In this document: piece by piece, positions 1 through 8,397 of the stretch
Layout: every line of letters starts with the position of its first letter
Numbering within the stretch: the first letter of the stretch is position 1
Assembly (NCBI GenBank): GCA_016713135.1
Contig: JADJPR010000020.1
Location: forward strand, 310,001-374,000
Reading direction: 5' to 3'
DNA: 64,000 nt
DNA from: Rhodanobacteraceae bacterium
Lineage (GTDB): Bacteria > Pseudomonadota > Gammaproteobacteria > Xanthomonadales > SZUA-5
Translations under genes and position numbers: made by a program
The notes under the pieces: generated by a model
Seen by the model: the letters and a program-made list of their open reading frames with translations, nothing else
Databases searched by the model: none
What the model was told of the DNA's origin: nothing

Positions 1-179
1 GTAGGCGCGGGATCGACGGCAATGGTGACCTTGCCGGTGGAGTTGAACGCCGTGTCGAGTGCCCCCGGAAGTCCACCCAGGAGCTCGAAGATGGGCGGCT
101 GCGCAACGCCTGGCTTGCCGGGCTCGGCGGCAACGGACAGCGTGGACGCGAAGAGCAACAGCAGGAGGAGGCGAGGCAT
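1..179 (-). CDS. Delta-60-repeat exported protein, N-terminal fragment (runs off window)
   Basis: Only the first 59 codons lie inside the window; the gene continues past base 1. The start is an ATG followed by a signal peptide (Met-Pro-Arg, seven hydrophobic residues, then a Val-Ala-Ala cleavage region near residue 18). The mature start contains GALDTAFNSTGKVTI, which matches the pattern of delta-60 repeats (G-x-LD-x-x-F-x-x-x-GKV) found in large exported beta-propeller-like proteins. The family call rests on a single repeat, so it is provisional. The 156 bases between this gene and the next hold no gene I can see. Confidence 0.55.
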   Translation of the reverse strand, partial: MPRLLLLLLFASTLSVAAEPGKPGVAQPPIFELLGGLPGALDTAFNSTGKVTIAVDPAP

Positions 180-335
180 CGGCCGGAGTCCGGAGTGGGC
201 GTTGCCACGACAGACGTAATCCGGCGGGAAAACCGGCAGCCGGTCCGGATGGCCTTCGCGACGGCTGCCGCTGACGCCGACGCGCGCATCGATTCTCCTG
301 GGTCGATGGTGGCACCCCGGCGAGCGCGGCGAGGC

Positions 336-2417
336 TCATTCGCGCGGCCGCTGCCGCCGGAACGCCACACCGTCCGCCCGCTCCTCGCGGCTGCGCGGGT
401 CATCGAATTCACGCGCGTAGCGGTGGCCGGCGTAGACCGCGTGCACGATCAAGCCGGGCGCGTGGGCATCGCCGATGGCGTCGACCCGCGCGATGCCGTG
501 ATCGGCCCATTCGGCCTCGCGCGCGGCGAGTTCCTGGTACAGCGCATCCTGCGGCAGACGCGCGGTGACGGTCACCACGCTGGCGCATTCGATGCGCTGC
601 TCGCGGCCGGTCCAGGCGCATCCGATGCGCGCGTGGTCGCCGGCGAATTCGAGCAGCGCGTGCGATGTGACCAGGCGCACGTCGAGCTGGCGCAGGCGCT
701 TCTGGATGTGGCGGTATTCGAGGTTGTTGACGGTCCACGGCGCCACGACATCCTCGGGCGTCAGCAGGATCACCTCGCGGCCACGCGCGCGCAGCCACTC
801 GGCGAGCACGCTGGCGAGGTAGAAGCCATCGTCGTCGTAGAGCAGCACCGGGCCGGGCGGCTCGGCGCCGGCGAACAGATCGTCCGGGGTGTAGACGTGG
901 GCGCGCTCGAAGCCCGGGATCGGCAGATCATTGCTGCGCCCGTAGCCGTCGCGACGCCAGCGCGCGCCGGTGGCGATGACCACGTTGGCGCAGCCGAAAT
1001 CGAGCACCTCCTGCGCGCTGAGGCGGTTACCGGGGTAGATCGACACATTGGGCATCCGTTGCAGCTGGCCGACGCGCCAGTCGCGCACGCGCGCCCATTC
1101 GGCCAGGCCGGGCAGCCGTGATTCTCGGCTGACGCGGCCGCCGAGCGTGCTGTCGGCCTCCGCCAGGATCACCTCGGCGCCGCGCTGGCCGAGCGCGCGT
1201 GCGGCCTCCAGGCCCGCCGGCCCGGCGCCGACGACGAGCACGCGCGCGCCGGCGTGGCTGCCTGCGAGCGACGGGATGCGCTCGGGGTGCCAACCCTTGC
1301 GCCATTCCTCGCCCATGGTCGGGTTCTGGGTGCAGCGGATCGGCGCGCCGAGCATGTCTCCGGTGGTGCAGATGTTGCAGCCGATGCACTCGCGGATTTC
1401 GTCCTCGCGGCCCTCGTCGATCTTGCGCGGCAGGTAGGGATCGGCAATCGATGGCCGCGCGGCGCCGATCAGATCGAGCACGCCCTCGCGGACCATGCGC
1501 ACCATGGTGTCCGGCGAGGTGAAGCGGCCGACACCGACCACCGGTTTGCCGGTGATGCGCTTGACCCACTCGGTGAACGGCCGCTGTGCGCCCTCGCCGG
1601 CGAAGCGCGAGGTCCGCGAATCCATGTACCAGGCGGCGATGTTGACGTCCCACAGGTCCGGCAGCTCGGCCAGTTGCTGCACGATCTCCTTGGCCTCGCC
1701 GTCGACCGAGACGCCGGCCGGCCCGAGGAACTCCTCGACCGCGAAGCGCAGCGCCACCGCGCAGCGGTCGCCGACCGCCTCGCGCGTGTCGACCAGCACC
1801 TCACGCAGCAGGCGCAGGCGATTCTCCAGCGAGCCGCCGTAGTCGTCCGTGCGCTGGTTGCGCCGGCGCTGCAGGAAGTGCATCGCCAGCGACAGGTCGT
1901 GCGCGGCGTAGACGTAGACGATGTCGAAGCCGGCCCGCTTCGCGCGCAGCGCCGCGTTGCGGTGCCAGCGGCGGTAGTCGGCGATGTCGCGCTTGGTCAT
2001 CGCGCGCGCCTGGTGCGGATGGCCGTACTTCAGCGGCTGGTGCGAGGGCGCCAGCGCCACCTCGCGCGAATAGAGATTGGTCGCCGTGGGGCCGTTGTGG
2101 GTGAGTTCGATCGCAGCCAGCGCGCCGTGGCGATGCACCGCCTCGCACATCAGCGCCAGCGCAGGGATGTCGCCGTCCTCCCACAGGCGCGCTTCGATCG
2201 ACGGGGTCAGATCGCCCGAGGGGTGGATCTCGCACTCCTCGGTGCTGACCACCGCCCAGCCGCCTTCGGCCTTGACCTCGCGCATCGCCGCGTGCGCGGC
2301 CGGCATCAGGTGCCCCATGCCGTTGCAGTGCGGCACCTGGTAGAAGCGGTTACTGGTGCGCACCGGGCCGATCTGGACCGGCTCGAACAGGATGTCGTAA
2401 CGGGAATTGCGCGGCAT
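336..2417 (-). CDS. Trimethylamine/histamine dehydrogenase-type FMN, 4Fe-4S, FAD/ADP flavoprotein
   Basis: This 693-residue protein has the length and domain order of trimethylamine and histamine dehydrogenases: an FMN TIM barrel (1-340), a 4Fe-4S segment and a Rossmann ADP/FAD half (about 390-680, VLVVGAGPAGLEAA). Cys31 in QVPHC aligns with the cysteine that binds FMN covalently as 6-S-cysteinyl-FMN. The cluster cysteines are 344, 347, 350 and 363 (CIGCNIC...RC). Catalytic Tyr and His lie in DIVYVYAAH, and Trp263 and Asp266 match the TMADH pocket. Two of three aromatic-bowl residues differ: Glu61 replaces Tyr60 and Asp354 replaces Trp355. The substrate is therefore probably a larger or more polar amine than trimethylamine. 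The ATG at 2417 was chosen because NSRYDILFEPVQIG follows directly, as in family members. The gene starts 8 bases after the antiporter gene ends, so the two are probably co-transcribed. The substrate is inferred. Confidence 0.88.
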   Translation of the reverse strand: MPRNSRYDILFEPVQIGPVRTSNRFYQVPHCNGMGHLMPAAHAAMREVKAEGGWAVVSTEECEIHPSGDLTPSIEARLWEDGDIPALALMCEAVHRHGALAAIELTHNGPTATNLYSREVALAPSHQPLKYGHPHQARAMTKRDIADYRRWHRNAALRAKRAGFDIVYVYAAHDLSLAMHFLQRRRNQRTDDYGGSLENRLRLLREVLVDTREAVGDRCAVALRFAVEEFLGPAGVSVDGEAKEIVQQLAELPDLWDVNIAAWYMDSRTSRFAGEGAQRPFTEWVKRITGKPVVGVGRFTSPDTMVRMVREGVLDLIGAARPSIADPYLPRKIDEGREDEIRECIGCNICTTGDMLGAPIRCTQNPTMGEEWRKGWHPERIPSLAGSHAGARVLVVGAGPAGLEAARALGQRGAEVILAEADSTLGGRVSRESRLPGLAEWARVRDWRVGQLQRMPNVSIYPGNRLSAQEVLDFGCANVVIATGARWRRDGYGRSNDLPIPGFERAHVYTPDDLFAGAEPPGPVLLYDDDGFYLASVLAEWLRARGREVILLTPEDVVAPWTVNNLEYRHIQKRLRQLDVRLVTSHALLEFAGDHARIGCAWTGREQRIECASVVTVTARLPQDALYQELAAREAEWADHGIARVDAIGDAHAPGLIVHAVYAGHRYAREFDDPRSREERADGVAFRRQRPRE

Positions 2418-2425
2418 GGCAGGGA

Positions 2426-3706
2426 TCAGGCGGGCTGGCGTCGCCGCGCATTCAACCAGAAGCCGAGTGGCGTCAGCAGCAGCACCAGTCCGAGCGCCGG
2501 TGCGGTCTGGCTCCAGTCGGAGGCGCCCACCACCAGGGCACAGAACAACAGGGCCGCCACGCCCAGCGCGCGACTTTCGAGTTTCTGCCGGGGGTCCAGC
2601 GCAAGGCTGAGCGCGCACAGCGCGTAGACCACCATGAACAGGGTCACGGTCAGGGCGAGCAGCAGGTTGAACTGGGCATTCAGGGTGGGCGAAGCCGTGG
2701 CCAGCGCCACCACGCTCATCAACAGACCGAGCACCACCAACCCGCGCCGCGGCAGCTGCTCGGGGTCGGCTTCGGAGACCCAGCGCGGCAGGAAACCGGC
2801 GGCCGCGCCGCTGCGCCCGCATTCCCCGGTGACCAGGAACCAGCCGAGCAGCGTGCCGCAGATCTTGGCGATGGCGCAGAACGCGACGAAGGCGCCGGCG
2901 GCGCTGCTGGCGACGCGACCGACGACGTCCGCGAAGGGTGCGGTGGACGATTGCAGCTCCGCTGCCGGGATCACGCCCATCACGGCCACGCTGGCAGCGA
3001 TGTAGACCACGCCCGCCAGCGCCACCCCGCCGAGCGCCGCGATCGGCACATTGCGCCGCGGGTTCTCCACCACCGCGGCCGCCACCGCCGCGCTCTCAAG
3101 GCCGATGAAGGCCCAGAACACCGTGAGCAGGGACGGCGCGATGGTGTCCGCCAGCGGCTTGCCGCTGACGTTCCAGGAGGCCGCGAAGGTCTCGCCGGAA
3201 AATGCCGCGAAACCAACGCCGCACGCGATCAGGATCGGCAGCAGGCCGAGCACCAGGGTCAACCCGCCGATCCGCGTCGCGATCCGCGCACCGCCCAGGC
3301 ACACGGCGGTGCCGGCCCAGATCAGCACCAGGGTGCCGGCCAGCGTGCCGCCGGGAGATTTGATCGCCGGATGGAACAGCCCGAAGTAGCCCACGGCCGC
3401 CAGCGCGATCGCAACATTGCCGAGCCAGTTGGAGGCCCAGTAGCTCGCCCAGGCGACGAAACCGAAAGCAGGATGCAGGTTCTCGGCCGGCCAGCGCACC
3501 AGCCCGTCCGGACTCGGCCGGGTTGCTGCCAGCACGGCGAACATGCCGGCCAGCAGCAGGGCGCCGCAGAGCGCGACCACCCAGCCGATCACGGTCGACG
3601 AGCCGATGGTGGCGAGCGAAGCGGGCAGCAGGAAGACTCCGGACCCGATCAGGTTTCCCGCCACCAGCGCGGTGGCGAGCAGCGGTCCGATCTTGCGCAC
3701 GGCCAT
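2426..3706 (-). CDS. APC-family basic amino acid/polyamine antiporter (AdiC/CadB/PotE type)
   Basis: A 426-residue, roughly 12-helix inner-membrane carrier. The first helix carries GNLIGSGVFLLPASLA, very close to the unwound substrate-binding helix of the arginine/agmatine antiporter AdiC. AWNVSGKPL, FWAFIGLES (gate tryptophan) and GWFLVTGE (binding-site tryptophan) also align with AdiC. Family members exchange a basic amino acid for its decarboxylated amine. It sits directly upstream of the amine-dehydrogenase-like gene on the same strand, which suggests that it moves the amine oxidised by that enzyme. The exact substrate cannot be read from the sequence. The start ATG has an AGGGA motif about 10 bases upstream. 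Confidence 0.88.
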   Translation of the reverse strand: MAVRKIGPLLATALVAGNLIGSGVFLLPASLATIGSSTVIGWVVALCGALLLAGMFAVLAATRPSPDGLVRWPAENLHPAFGFVAWASYWASNWLGNVAIALAAVGYFGLFHPAIKSPGGTLAGTLVLIWAGTAVCLGGARIATRIGGLTLVLGLLPILIACGVGFAAFSGETFAASWNVSGKPLADTIAPSLLTVFWAFIGLESAAVAAAVVENPRRNVPIAALGGVALAGVVYIAASVAVMGVIPAAELQSSTAPFADVVGRVASSAAGAFVAFCAIAKICGTLLGWFLVTGECGRSGAAAGFLPRWVSEADPEQLPRRGLVVLGLLMSVVALATASPTLNAQFNLLLALTVTLFMVVYALCALSLALDPRQKLESRALGVAALLFCALVVGASDWSQTAPALGLVLLLTPLGFWLNARRRQPA

Positions 3707-3932
3707 GAGCGTGTCCCTGTACGAGGCAGAAGATCACGCGGTCCGGCGGGTGGCGCCGCGTTGCCGCAGCGTAGGCATGCGAACCTCGCCGGTCAACGCC
3801 CCGCGAGGATCCAGGATCGACGCCCGGGCATCGCTTGGTCGAGACGCGGCGTATTCTCCGCAGCATGAACGGGCAGCAGGCGACCTTGCGATCCGTCCTG
3901 GATCTGCAAGACGGAGCGAAAGCAGGAATCGG

Positions 3933-5117
3933 ATGAAACGCGAACGCATCGTCGAATTCGTTGGCGGCAGCGAGGACGAGGTTGCCTGGCTGCGCCTGTT
4001 GCTGCGCAAGGCAGCCGGCCAGCTCAGCGACAAATGGCGGCTCCGGCGCGAAGGCGACGGCCACGTCGACCTGCTGATCATCCACGACCTGGACGATCAG
4101 GCCGCCGCCCCGGCGCCACTCGAGAACGGCCAGCGGCGCGTGCGCCTTATCGATCCCGTGTTCGGCGCCGCGGGCATGGAAACCGCGCTGTGGCCACTGT
4201 CGCAGGAGAAACTGGTCCGGCTGTTCAACCTGACCGGATTCGCCGCCGGGTTGCAGCGTCCGGCCGCGCCCCCGCCGCCGGTGATCCAGCACAATGTCTA
4301 CGACGATCTGTTCGACGCGGAACCGTCGGAACGTTGGCAAATGATCATCGAGGACGACCTCGCGGCCCCGCCGCTGGACGACGACAGCACGCTGGTCGCC
4401 CAGACGCGGGCGCGCGAGGCCGAGCTGATGCGCGAAGCGGAGCAGTTTTTCCGCCTCGACACGCGCGAGGAGCACAAGGACGCCTTGAAAGCGATCCGCC
4501 TGCACGAGACCGTGGACGTCGAGGCGACCGAGGGCAAGACCCAGCAGGGCGTGGCACGCGTGGACCGCCGGGCGGCACTCGGAGAGTTTGCCGACACCAC
4601 GATCACCCTGACGCCGCTGGAGGCCAACCAGCGCTTCCCGCTGGCAGAATTCCTGACCGGCCGCATGCTGCCGGGTCCGGCATCGATAGACCTGGACGGC
4701 CTCGCGCTGACGCTGGACCCACGCAACAAGCTGTACTACGCGCGCGGCGCACTGTGCATCTTCGAAGACGGCTGTCGTCGCAGTGTGCGTCGCGGTGACT
4801 GGCGGGGACTCACCGCGATCGAGTTCGGCGAGATCCGCAAGTCGGTCGAGCCGCGCCCTTACGCGGAACTGATCTGGCTATGCGTGTATGCCAACGACAG
4901 TACGCGGCCGGCAGCCAATCTGGACGACGAGCTGCGCTACCGCCTGACGCAGACGCTGGAATTGGGACGCGATTTCCCGCGCGCCGCGCGCGTGGCACAG
5001 GAACTGGCCAGGGGTTGCACGCTGACGGCCGCAGCGAACCTGGCGCGGGTGCCGCTGGCCGAGGCGCGCCGCGTGGCGGCCGCCTTTGATGCCGTGAGTT
5101 TCCTGGTACCGGATTGA
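3933..5117 (+). CDS. Conserved hypothetical protein, unrecognised family
   Basis: A soluble protein of 394 residues with no signal peptide or membrane helix. The first 55 residues look like a receiver-type alpha/beta start, with a hydrophobic strand VDLLIIHDL. A proline stretch near residues 109-115 leads to an acidic middle region, and the last 30 residues are helical (AAANLARVPLAEARRVAAAF). The ATG at 3933 was chosen because an upstream in-frame start would overlap the divergent antiporter gene. It diverges from that gene with about 226 bases between. I do not recognise the family; a two-domain regulatory or surface-motility accessory protein is possible, but nothing in the sequence proves it. 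Confidence 0.7.
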   Translation: MKRERIVEFVGGSEDEVAWLRLLLRKAAGQLSDKWRLRREGDGHVDLLIIHDLDDQAAAPAPLENGQRRVRLIDPVFGAAGMETALWPLSQEKLVRLFNLTGFAAGLQRPAAPPPPVIQHNVYDDLFDAEPSERWQMIIEDDLAAPPLDDDSTLVAQTRAREAELMREAEQFFRLDTREEHKDALKAIRLHETVDVEATEGKTQQGVARVDRRAALGEFADTTITLTPLEANQRFPLAEFLTGRMLPGPASIDLDGLALTLDPRNKLYYARGALCIFEDGCRRSVRRGDWRGLTAIEFGEIRKSVEPRPYAELIWLCVYANDSTRPAANLDDELRYRLTQTLELGRDFPRAARVAQELARGCTLTAAANLARVPLAEARRVAAAFDAVSFLVPD

Positions 5118-5130
5118 GGCGGCGCCCTTG

Positions 5131-5259
5131 CCGGTGATCGCTGCGCGATACAGCGGCCTACGCCTGGGCCGGTGATTCGCTGATGTGCAGGCCGGGGTGC
5201 CGCAGCGCGGCTCCCCGGCGCTTGTGCCGGGGAATCGCTGCGCGATACACCGGCTTACG
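5131..5259. repeat. REP-like direct repeats in the gap between hypothetical gene and katG
   Basis: Two copies of about 32 bases sharing CGCTGCGCGATACA lie at 5131-5162 and 5227-5259 in the same orientation. Between them a hairpin CCCCGGCG/CGCCGGGG-type palindrome sits at about 5213-5232. This fits REP-like or terminator-like intergenic sequence between convergent genes; there is no T tract. Confidence 0.5.
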
Positions 5260-5307
5260 GTTGCTGCCGACACCGGGGCATCCCTGCCCCGGCACCGTTC
5301 CGATCGA

Positions 5308-7522
5308 TCAACGCAGGTCGAAGCGATCGTTGTTCATCACCTTGGTCCACGCGGCGACGAAGTCGTTGGCAAACTTGGCCTGCGCATCGGACTGCGCGTA
5401 GACCTCGGCCAGCGAACGCAGCTGCGAGTTGGAGCCGAACACCAGGTCGACCACGGTGCCGGTCCACTTCAGCGCGCCGCTCTTGCGGCAACGGCCTTCC
5501 AGCACGTTCGCATCCGCCGCCGAGCGCTTCCACTGGGTGCTCATGTCGAGCAGGTTGACGAACCAGTCGTTGCTCAGCGTGCCGGGCCGCGCGGTGAACA
5601 CGCCATGGCTGCTGCCATCCCAGTTGGCGCCGAGCGCGCGCAGGCCGCCGACCAGCACGGTCATCTCAGGCGCGGTCAGGTTGAGCAGCTGGGCCTTGTC
5701 GACCAGCATCTCGGCCTGGGCACCCTCGTAGCCCTTGGCGACGTAGTTGCGGAAGCCGTCGGCCTTGGGTTCCAGCACGGCGAAGGAATCGGCATCGGTC
5801 TGCGCCTGCGAGGCGTCGGTGCGGCCCGGGCTGAAGGGCACCGTGACCGACTGGCCGGCGGCCTTCGCCGCGGCTTCGATCGCCGCACCACCGGCGAGCA
5901 CGATCAGGTCTGCCAGCGAGATCTGCTTGCCACCGTCCGCGGAGGCGTTGAAGTCCTTCTGGATGCCTTCGAGCACGCCGAGCACCTTGGCCACGCGCGC
6001 CGGGTTGTTGGCCTCCCAGTCCTTCTGCGGGGCCAGGCGGATGCGCGCGCCGTTCGCGCCGCCGCGCTTGTCGCTGCCGCGGAAGCTCGCCGCGGCGGCC
6101 CACGCGGTGGCGACCAGGTCGGCACCGGACACGCCGGAGGCGAGCACCTGGGCCTTCAGCGCCGCCACGTCGGCGTCGTCCACCAGCGGGTGGTCCACCG
6201 CCGGCACCGGATCCTGCCAGATCAGTTCTTCGGCTGGCACCAGCTTGCCGAGGTAGCGCGCACGCGGACCCATGTCGCGGTGGGTCAGCTTGAACCAGGC
6301 GCGGGCGTAGGCGTCGGCGAACTCTGCCGGGTTCTGGTGGAAGTGGCGCGAGATCTTCTCGTAGGCCGGGTCGAAGCGCAGCGAGAGGTCCGCCGTGGTC
6401 ATCATCGGCGCGTGCTTCTTCGACGGATCGTGCGCGTCCGGGATCATGTGCTCCGGACGCACGTCCTTGGCGCGCCACTGCCAGGCGCCGGCCGGGCTCT
6501 TGACCAGCTCCCAGTCGTAGCCGAACAGCATGTCGAAGTAACCGTTGTCCCACTTCGTCGGGTTCGGCTTCCACGCGCCTTCGATGCCGCTGGTGGTGGT
6601 GTGCGCCGCCCTTGCCGCTGCCGAAGGCGTTCTTCCAGCCGAAGCCCTGCTCCTCGATGTCCGCGCCTTCCGGCTCACGCCCGACGTTGGAGTCCGGGCC
6701 GGCGCCATGGGCCTTGCCGAAGGTGTGACCGCCGGCGACCAGCGCCACGGTCTCGTAGTCGTTCATCGCCATGCGGCCGAAGGTCTCGCGGACGTCGCGG
6801 CCCGAGGCCACCGGGTCCGGGTTGCCATCCGGGCCCTGCGGGTTCACGTAGATCAGGCCCATCTGCACGGCGCCCAGCGGGTTGGCCAGCTGGCGGTCGC
6901 CCGAGTAGCGGCTGTTTTCCTTGTCGCTGGTCGCCAGCCACTCGCGCTCGGCGCCCCAGTTGATCTCGTCCTCCGGCTCCCAGATGTCGGGACGGCCACC
7001 GGCGAAACCGAAGGTCTTGAAGCCCATCGATTCCATCGCGACGTTGCCGGCGAGCACCAGCAGGTCCGCCCAGGACAGCTTGTTGCCGTACTTCTGCTTG
7101 ATCGGCCACAGCAGGCGGCGGGCCTTGTCGAGGTTGCCGTTGTCAGGCCAGCTGTTGAGCGGGGCGAAGCGCTGGGCGCCGGTGCCTGCGCCGCCGCGGC
7201 CGTCGGCAATGCGATAGGTACCCGCAGCGTGCCAGGTCATGCGCACGAACAGGCCGCCGTAGTGGCCCCAGTCAGCCGGCCACCAGTCCTGGGAATCGGT
7301 CATCAGCGCGGTCAGGTCCTTGACCACCGCGTCGAGGTCCAGGCTCTTGAAGGCTTCCGCGTAGTCGAAGTCCGGGCCCATCGGGCTGGACTTGGAGGAC
7401 TGCTGGTGCAGGATCTTGAGGTTGAGCTGGTTCGGCCACCAGTCCGCATTGGTCGGGCTTGCCGAGCGCGCCAGCGCGTGGCTGCCGGTGCCGGAAAACG
7501 GGCATTTCATCTCGTTGGACAT
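5308..7522 (-). pseudogene. katG: Catalase-peroxidase KatG, complete apart from one frameshift
   Basis: Heme catalase-peroxidase that removes hydrogen peroxide. Residues 94-98 (RMTWH) hold the distal Arg, Trp and His, AGGHTFGKAHG holds the proximal His, and IYVNPQG holds the tyrosine of the Met-Tyr-Trp crosslink. The frame breaks after GSGKGG, where one surplus base (about position 6603, codon 306) turns the expected GGDTTTSGIEGAW into nonsense. Removing it restores one continuous reading frame of 737 residues, the normal KatG length, with both peroxidase domains intact. Because everything else is conserved, consensus error is as likely as real inactivation. It stands alone, with no oxyR or other peroxide gene beside it. 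Confidence 0.9.
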
Positions 7523-7740
7523 GATCTTCTCCCTGGGTGGATGCAGCGGGAACGCCGGGAGAGCTTAGGCCCGCAGGGTCCATAGATGAAGTTGACGTTT
7601 CTTATCATCGCCATAGCGAACATGTATCGCAGCGATGGATTTGCAGGCTTTTCGTCAATCACCGCCAACCGCCGGGCAATGGCGGAACGCGGCCACCGGC
7701 ATGCGCGCGATGCACTCGCAACGCGAATCCTGCCCGCGCC

Positions 7741-8262
7741 TCAGCGCCACTTCTCCACCGCGACGATTCCACGCAAGGCCTCGACCTCGTTCTCGTGCTG
7801 GCGCGCCTCGGCGCGCGCGGTCGCGGCCTGCTGCTCCAGGCTCTGGCGCTCCGGCGCCGCGGCAGGAAGCTGGGCCGCGGCGCGTTCGGCATCGCCGGCC
7901 TGCGCGTTCAGGCGGTCGCGCTCGGCGAGGTGGGTGCGCAACTGGTTACCAACCTCGAAGCCACGGCTGAACTCGCCGGCATCCTTGCCGCATACCGCCG
8001 GATCGGCAGGTTTGCCGTCCAGGCCCAGCTGGTAGCCGCGCCGCGCCTCGCAGTAGCGCGCCAGTCCGTCGGCACGGCTGTCGCCGTAACGCTGCTGCTC
8101 GTCCGCATCCAGGACGCAATCGGCGCGCGGCAGCGAGGCCGGTTTGCCCGCCAGCGCCTCTTCGCGGCCCAGTGTGGCGAGATCGGATTCGGGGCAGCCC
8201 AGGCGGTCCGCGGGCGTGCAGGCGGACAGCAGCAGGGGCAGCAGCAGGAGGAATGGACGCAC
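7741..8262 (-). CDS. DUF2799-type lipoprotein
   Basis: A 173-residue protein with a lipoprotein signal peptide: MRPFLLLLPLLLSAC, lipobox Leu-Ser-Ala-Cys with Cys15 as the lipidated residue. The mature part has paired cysteines and G-x-x-DGLARYCEARRGYQLGLDGK, characteristic of DUF2799 proteins, then a helical, coiled-coil-prone tail (about 110-170) rich in Ala, Glu and Arg. It should sit at the inner face of the outer membrane. The function of the family is unknown. It is encoded alone, convergent to no close neighbour; a TTTGACG-type hairpin element lies 33 bases upstream of its start. Confidence 0.78.
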   Translation of the reverse strand: MRPFLLLLPLLLSACTPADRLGCPESDLATLGREEALAGKPASLPRADCVLDADEQQRYGDSRADGLARYCEARRGYQLGLDGKPADPAVCGKDAGEFSRGFEVGNQLRTHLAERDRLNAQAGDAERAAAQLPAAAPERQSLEQQAATARAEARQHENEVEALRGIVAVEKWR

Positions 8263-8294
8263 GGCGTGCCTGGGCGAGAATGAGGGCGGCGACA

Positions 8295-8361
8295 GTGAAA
8301 CGGAAAACGTGAAACGTCAACTCGCCCGATCCGCATTGACGTTTGACGTTTGACGTTTGAC
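8295..8361. repeat. Palindromic element, TTTGACG word family (26-15-26 architecture)
   Basis: Left arm 8295-8320 (GTGAAACGGAAAACGTGAAA then CGTCAA), 15-base GC-rich spacer 8321-8335, right arm 8336-8361 made of TTGACGT heptads. The same layout recurs at 16759-16861 and 17335-17401. It lies between the lipoprotein gene and the SDR gene, which diverge. Confidence 0.8.
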
Positions 8362-8397
8362 CCTGCCCGCAACCATGCCCCGACCGGAGCCCAGACC

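Noticed and set aside
1254..2627. A 457-codon plus-strand frame opposite the flavoprotein gene
   Set aside because: It is antisense to conserved cofactor motifs and has no domain of its own.
3096..4505. A long minus-strand frame running from the antiporter gene into the hypothetical gene
   Set aside because: It reads the antiporter gene out of frame and lies antisense to the hypothetical gene.
5308..6708. The C-terminal katG frame as a separate gene
   Set aside because: It begins in the middle of the peroxidase domain; one base removal joins it to the N-terminal frame.
5185..6963. A 592-codon plus-strand frame opposite katG
   Set aside because: It is antisense to katG, including conserved heme-site codons.
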